This document shows positions 61,025-64,000 of a stretch of 64,000 nt of DNA, piece by piece. A program made the position numbers and the translations under genes. Each line of letters starts with the position of its first letter. Position 1 is the stretch's first letter. This DNA comes from Paenibacillus tritici (GTDB lineage: Bacteria; Bacillota; Bacilli; Paenibacillales; Paenibacillaceae), in assembly GCF_013204885.1 (NCBI RefSeq), contig NZ_JABMKX010000001.1, positions 124,001-188,000 on the forward strand, read 5' to 3'. Below the pieces are notes generated by a model that was not told the DNA's origin, ran no database searches, and worked only from the letters and a program-made list of their open reading frames with translations.

Positions 61025-61426
61025 TTGCATAATGATGGCGTATTTAAAGGTTTTCTGCATCCGGCAGCAGCGAGTGCCCAGGGCGGATGGTCCTCTGCAT
61101 TCCCTTTTATATTGAAGCTGGTCCTTCTGATGATTGCAGGCTATGTAATCTATACTATAGTGATGATGATCAAGACCTGGATCACCAATTATACGAGTCC
61201 GGTTCAGTCAAATGTTGTCTCGGTGGTAGCCAAACGGACGGAGGTCTGGGGCGGCAGGGGGTATATGGGCACCCATACCAGCTACTATGTGACCTTTGAA
61301 TTCCAGGGCGGGCAACGCCGGGAGCTGCAAGTGAAACCCAAAGCCTATGCCACGATGGTGGAGGGGGACAGGGGCAATCTGTCGTACCAGGGGAGCCGGT
61401 TCACAGGGTTCGAGCGCATATTTTGA
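61025..61426 (+). CDS. DUF2500-like membrane-anchored protein
   Basis: Protein of 133 residues with one membrane segment (about 29-50, FPFILKLVLLMIAGYVIYTI) and an extracytoplasmic beta-rich domain, SVVAKRTEVWGGRGYM and TSYYVTFEFQGGQRRELQV, typical of DUF2500. Function is unknown. The TTG start follows AAAGGAG by 8 nt. The gene stands alone just before a P-type ATPase, 98 bp apart, so the two could share a transcript. Confidence 0.82.
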   Translation: MHNDGVFKGFLHPAAASAQGGWSSAFPFILKLVLLMIAGYVIYTIVMMIKTWITNYTSPVQSNVVSVVAKRTEVWGGRGYMGTHTSYYVTFEFQGGQRRELQVKPKAYATMVEGDRGNLSYQGSRFTGFERIF

Positions 61427-61524
61427 TTAATGTACATAGATTATCAGAATTCTCCTGCTAATTTTGGGTAAAACTCCATATATGGATGTATTGCACAGAA
61501 TAAACCGCTGAAGGAGCTGATGAT

Positions 61525-64000
61525 TTGAATTCGGATTCTACCCAAAAGAAGAGTCAGGAAAAGACGGCGTTCCATACGCTTGATGCATCCGAGGTGCTGA
61601 AGCAGCTGGAGAGCCGGGAAGAAGGGCTGACCCGGGAACAGGCGGCACAGCTATTGGAGCGCTACGGCAAAAATGTGCTTCAGGAAGCCAAGCCCCAGTC
61701 CCTGCTGGCCAAATTTATCGAGCAGTTCAAGAATGTGATGATCTTCATTCTGCTGGCTGCTGCCATACTGTCCGGGATTCTCGGGGAGTGGACGGATACT
61801 GTAATCATTCTGCTGGTCGTTATTCTGAATGCAGTGCTGGGTGTGATCCAGGAGAACAAGGCCGAGCAGGCGCTGGAGGCGCTCAAAAGCATGTCCTCCC
61901 CCCAGGCCAGAGTTAGGCGCGGCGGGCAGGTAACCGAGATCAAAAGCGAGGAGCTTGTGCCCGGCGATATTGTACTGCTGGAGGCCGGAAATGTAGTGCC
62001 TGCGGATATCCGGCTGCTGGAGGCCGCTTCGCTGAAGACGGAGGAGGCGGCGCTCACCGGTGAATCGCTGCCTGCGGAGAAGCAGGCGGGTGTGCTGGAA
62101 GGCCATGATCTGGTCATCGGGGACCGGACAAATATGGCTTATATGAGCAGCAGCGTCACTTATGGACGGGGCGTTGGGGTGGTGACGGCTACGGGCATGA
62201 ACACGGAGGTGGGCCGGATCGCCGGGTTCATCTCGGAGGCTGAGAACGAAGTCACTCCTTTGCAGAAAAAGCTGGATGAGCTTGGCAAATACTTCACCTT
62301 CATTATTCTCGGTGTCTGCGTGGTGATCTTCATCGTGGGCTGGCTTGAAGGGCGGGAGCTGCTGGATATGCTGCTGACCTCCATCTCCCTTGCAGTTGCG
62401 GCCATTCCGGAAGGGCTTCCGGCCATCGTGACGATCATTCTGGCGCTGGGTGTCCAGCGGATGGCTAAGCGCAAAGCGATTATCCGCAAGCTGCCGGCGG
62501 TAGAGACACTGGGCAGTACAGAGATCATCTGCTCGGACAAAACGGGTACACTGACCCTCAACAAGATGACCGTTGAGAAGCTGTATGTGGACGGGGAGAC
62601 CGTGGACGCGGACGCCAGGCTAAACGAAACCCCGGGCGGTGAACTGCTGCTGCAGGCGATGACCCTGTGCAATGATTCCAGTATTGATGACGGCACGGGC
62701 GCAGCAGAGGAATCTCCGGCCAAGAAGCCGGATGCAAGCGGCGGGACAAGAAGCGGGAAAGCCATCCTTGGCGATCCCACAGAGACGGCGTTAGTTGACT
62801 ACGCACTCAGCATCGGGACCGACAAGCGGGAGCTGGAGCAGCGTTATCCGCGTGTGGGTGAGCTGCCGTTCGATTCGGACCGCAAGCTGATGACTACCAT
62901 CCATAAGCTGGATAACGGACAGTTCCGGGTGCTGACCAAAGGCGCGCCGGATGTGCTGGTCGCCAGATGCAGCCACATCTATGAGAATGGCGGGGGTGTT
63001 CCATTGACGGAGGAGCACACCGCCCGGATCACCGCAAGCAACAAGAAGCTGGCGGATGAAGCGCTGCGGGTATTGGCCTTTGCTTACCGCGATGAAGCGG
63101 TGCAGCCGGCGGAGCCTTCGCCGGATAAGACAGAGCGGGAGCTGGTATTCGTCGGCTTGACCGGAATGATCGATCCGCCGCGCGAGGAGGTCCGGGATGC
63201 TGTGGCCGTCTGCAGACGGGCGGGTATCCGGCCGGTGATGATTACCGGGGACCACCGGGACACGGCGGCTGCGATTGCGCGGCGCCTTGGCATCATTGAC
63301 GATGACAAGGCGGTGCTGACCGGCCGCGAGCTGGACGGGATCAGCGAGGAGGATTTTGCCGTAAGAGTGGCTGATTATTCTGTGTATGCCCGGGTCTCCC
63401 CGGAGCATAAGGTGCGAATCGTCAAGGCTTGGAGGCAGAAGGGCAAGATTGTGGCCATGACCGGCGACGGTGTCAATGATGCCCCTGCCCTGAAATCGGC
63501 CGATATCGGAGTGGGGATGGGGATTACCGGGACGGATGTGGCTAAGGGTGTATCGGATATGGTGCTGGCTGACGATAACTTTACAACCATCGTAGTGGCT
63601 GTAGAGGAAGGCCGGAAGGTCTACAGCAACATCCGCAAGTCGATCCAGTTCCTGCTGTCAGCGAATCTGGGCGAGGTCGTCACCTTGTTCATTGCAACGC
63701 TGATCGGCTGGCGGATTCTGGAACCGATTCATATTCTCTGGATTAACCTGGTCACGGATACGCTCCCTGCACTCGCGCTGGGGCTGGAAAAGGCGAGCGG
63801 GGATGCGATGTCGAAAAAGCCGCGTAAATCCAGCAGCAGTATCTTTGCAGGCGGTGTCGGTATTTCGATTATCTATCAAGGCCTGCTTGAGGCTGGCTTG
63901 ACGCTCATGGTCTATTACTGGGCACATACCCATTATGATGAGGGCGTTGCGGTCACGATGGCCTTCGCTACCCTGGGTCTGTTACAGCTTACCCATGCCT
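61525..64000 (+). CDS. P-type Ca2+-transporting ATPase, second paralog (partial)
   Basis: Open from a TTG at 61525 (AAGGAG 8 nt upstream) past the window end, at least 825 codons. Hallmarks are complete: TGES, DKTGTLTLNK with Asp338, TGDGVNDAPALK, AAIPEGLPA and WINLVTDTLPA. The last two define a SERCA/PacL-type calcium pump. It is a paralog of the pump at 28510, with a different N domain. The missing part should hold the last membrane segments. Direct control is not visible. Confidence 0.92.
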   Translation, partial: MNSDSTQKKSQEKTAFHTLDASEVLKQLESREEGLTREQAAQLLERYGKNVLQEAKPQSLLAKFIEQFKNVMIFILLAAAILSGILGEWTDTVIILLVVILNAVLGVIQENKAEQALEALKSMSSPQARVRRGGQVTEIKSEELVPGDIVLLEAGNVVPADIRLLEAASLKTEEAALTGESLPAEKQAGVLEGHDLVIGDRTNMAYMSSSVTYGRGVGVVTATGMNTEVGRIAGFISEAENEVTPLQKKLDELGKYFTFIILGVCVVIFIVGWLEGRELLDMLLTSISLAVAAIPEGLPAIVTIILALGVQRMAKRKAIIRKLPAVETLGSTEIICSDKTGTLTLNKMTVEKLYVDGETVDADARLNETPGGELLLQAMTLCNDSSIDDGTGAAEESPAKKPDASGGTRSGKAILGDPTETALVDYALSIGTDKRELEQRYPRVGELPFDSDRKLMTTIHKLDNGQFRVLTKGAPDVLVARCSHIYENGGGVPLTEEHTARITASNKKLADEALRVLAFAYRDEAVQPAEPSPDKTERELVFVGLTGMIDPPREEVRDAVAVCRRAGIRPVMITGDHRDTAAAIARRLGIIDDDKAVLTGRELDGISEEDFAVRVADYSVYARVSPEHKVRIVKAWRQKGKIVAMTGDGVNDAPALKSADIGVGMGITGTDVAKGVSDMVLADDNFTTIVVAVEEGRKVYSNIRKSIQFLLSANLGEVVTLFIATLIGWRILEPIHILWINLVTDTLPALALGLEKASGDAMSKKPRKSSSSIFAGGVGISIIYQGLLEAGLTLMVYYWAHTHYDEGVAVTMAFATLGLLQLTHA

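Overview
The window looks like chromosomal DNA of an endospore-forming Firmicute of the Paenibacillus type. The spore genes (spoVM, a gerA-type germination operon, a SpoVIF-like gene), strong AGGAGG-like ribosome binding sites, frequent TTG starts and a gene order close to the Bacillus subtilis yloA-to-recG region all point this way. The assignment comes from protein similarity and gene order that I recognise, not from a search.

Left part (1-13 kb): the end of acsA; a convergent class A penicillin-binding protein; rpsD with a structured leader; a GAF-GGDEF diguanylate cyclase; a lipoprotein; an M29 aminopeptidase; an HPr-like protein without the phosphorylatable His; ylaN; a Ca2+/H+ exchanger; an Asp23-family protein; and ftsW with a yugN-like gene.

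Middle part (13-26 kb): an M20 deacylase and a CBS-domain protein; a 51-bp repeat array; an operon of an XPB-like helicase, a partner carrying 17 in-frame 21-bp repeats, ricF and ylbG; a MarR regulator and an MFS pump with two operator-like palindromes; an unknown basic protein; a LysR regulator; a PHP phosphoesterase; and a 1.3-kb gene-free block made almost wholly of tandem repeats, including a second set of 51-bp arrays.

Right part (26-64 kb): rqcH and a divergent Ca2+-ATPase; dapF; a germination operon (A, C, B order); a homocysteine methyltransferase/MTHF reductase fusion; then the core block yloC-remA-gmk-rpoZ, coaBC-priA-def-fmt-rsmB, rlmN-prpC-prkC-rsgA-rpe, spoVM, rpmB (reverse), fakA-fakB-recG and a SpoVIF-like gene. 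A YitT-family protein (reverse), a DUF2500-like protein and a second Ca2+-type P-ATPase, cut by the window end, follow. This block joins nucleotide supply, primosome, N-formyl-methionine cycle, rRNA modification, Ser/Thr phospho-signalling, ribosome maturation and fatty-acid activation.

Most notable unexplained structure: (1) four tandem arrays at two loci, of two motif families, all with a 51-bp period; (2) a dispersed element of about 60 bp present four times (20611, 40887, 53925, 54231), with a two-part hairpin whose outer stem shows compensatory changes, two copies of which bracket spoVM.
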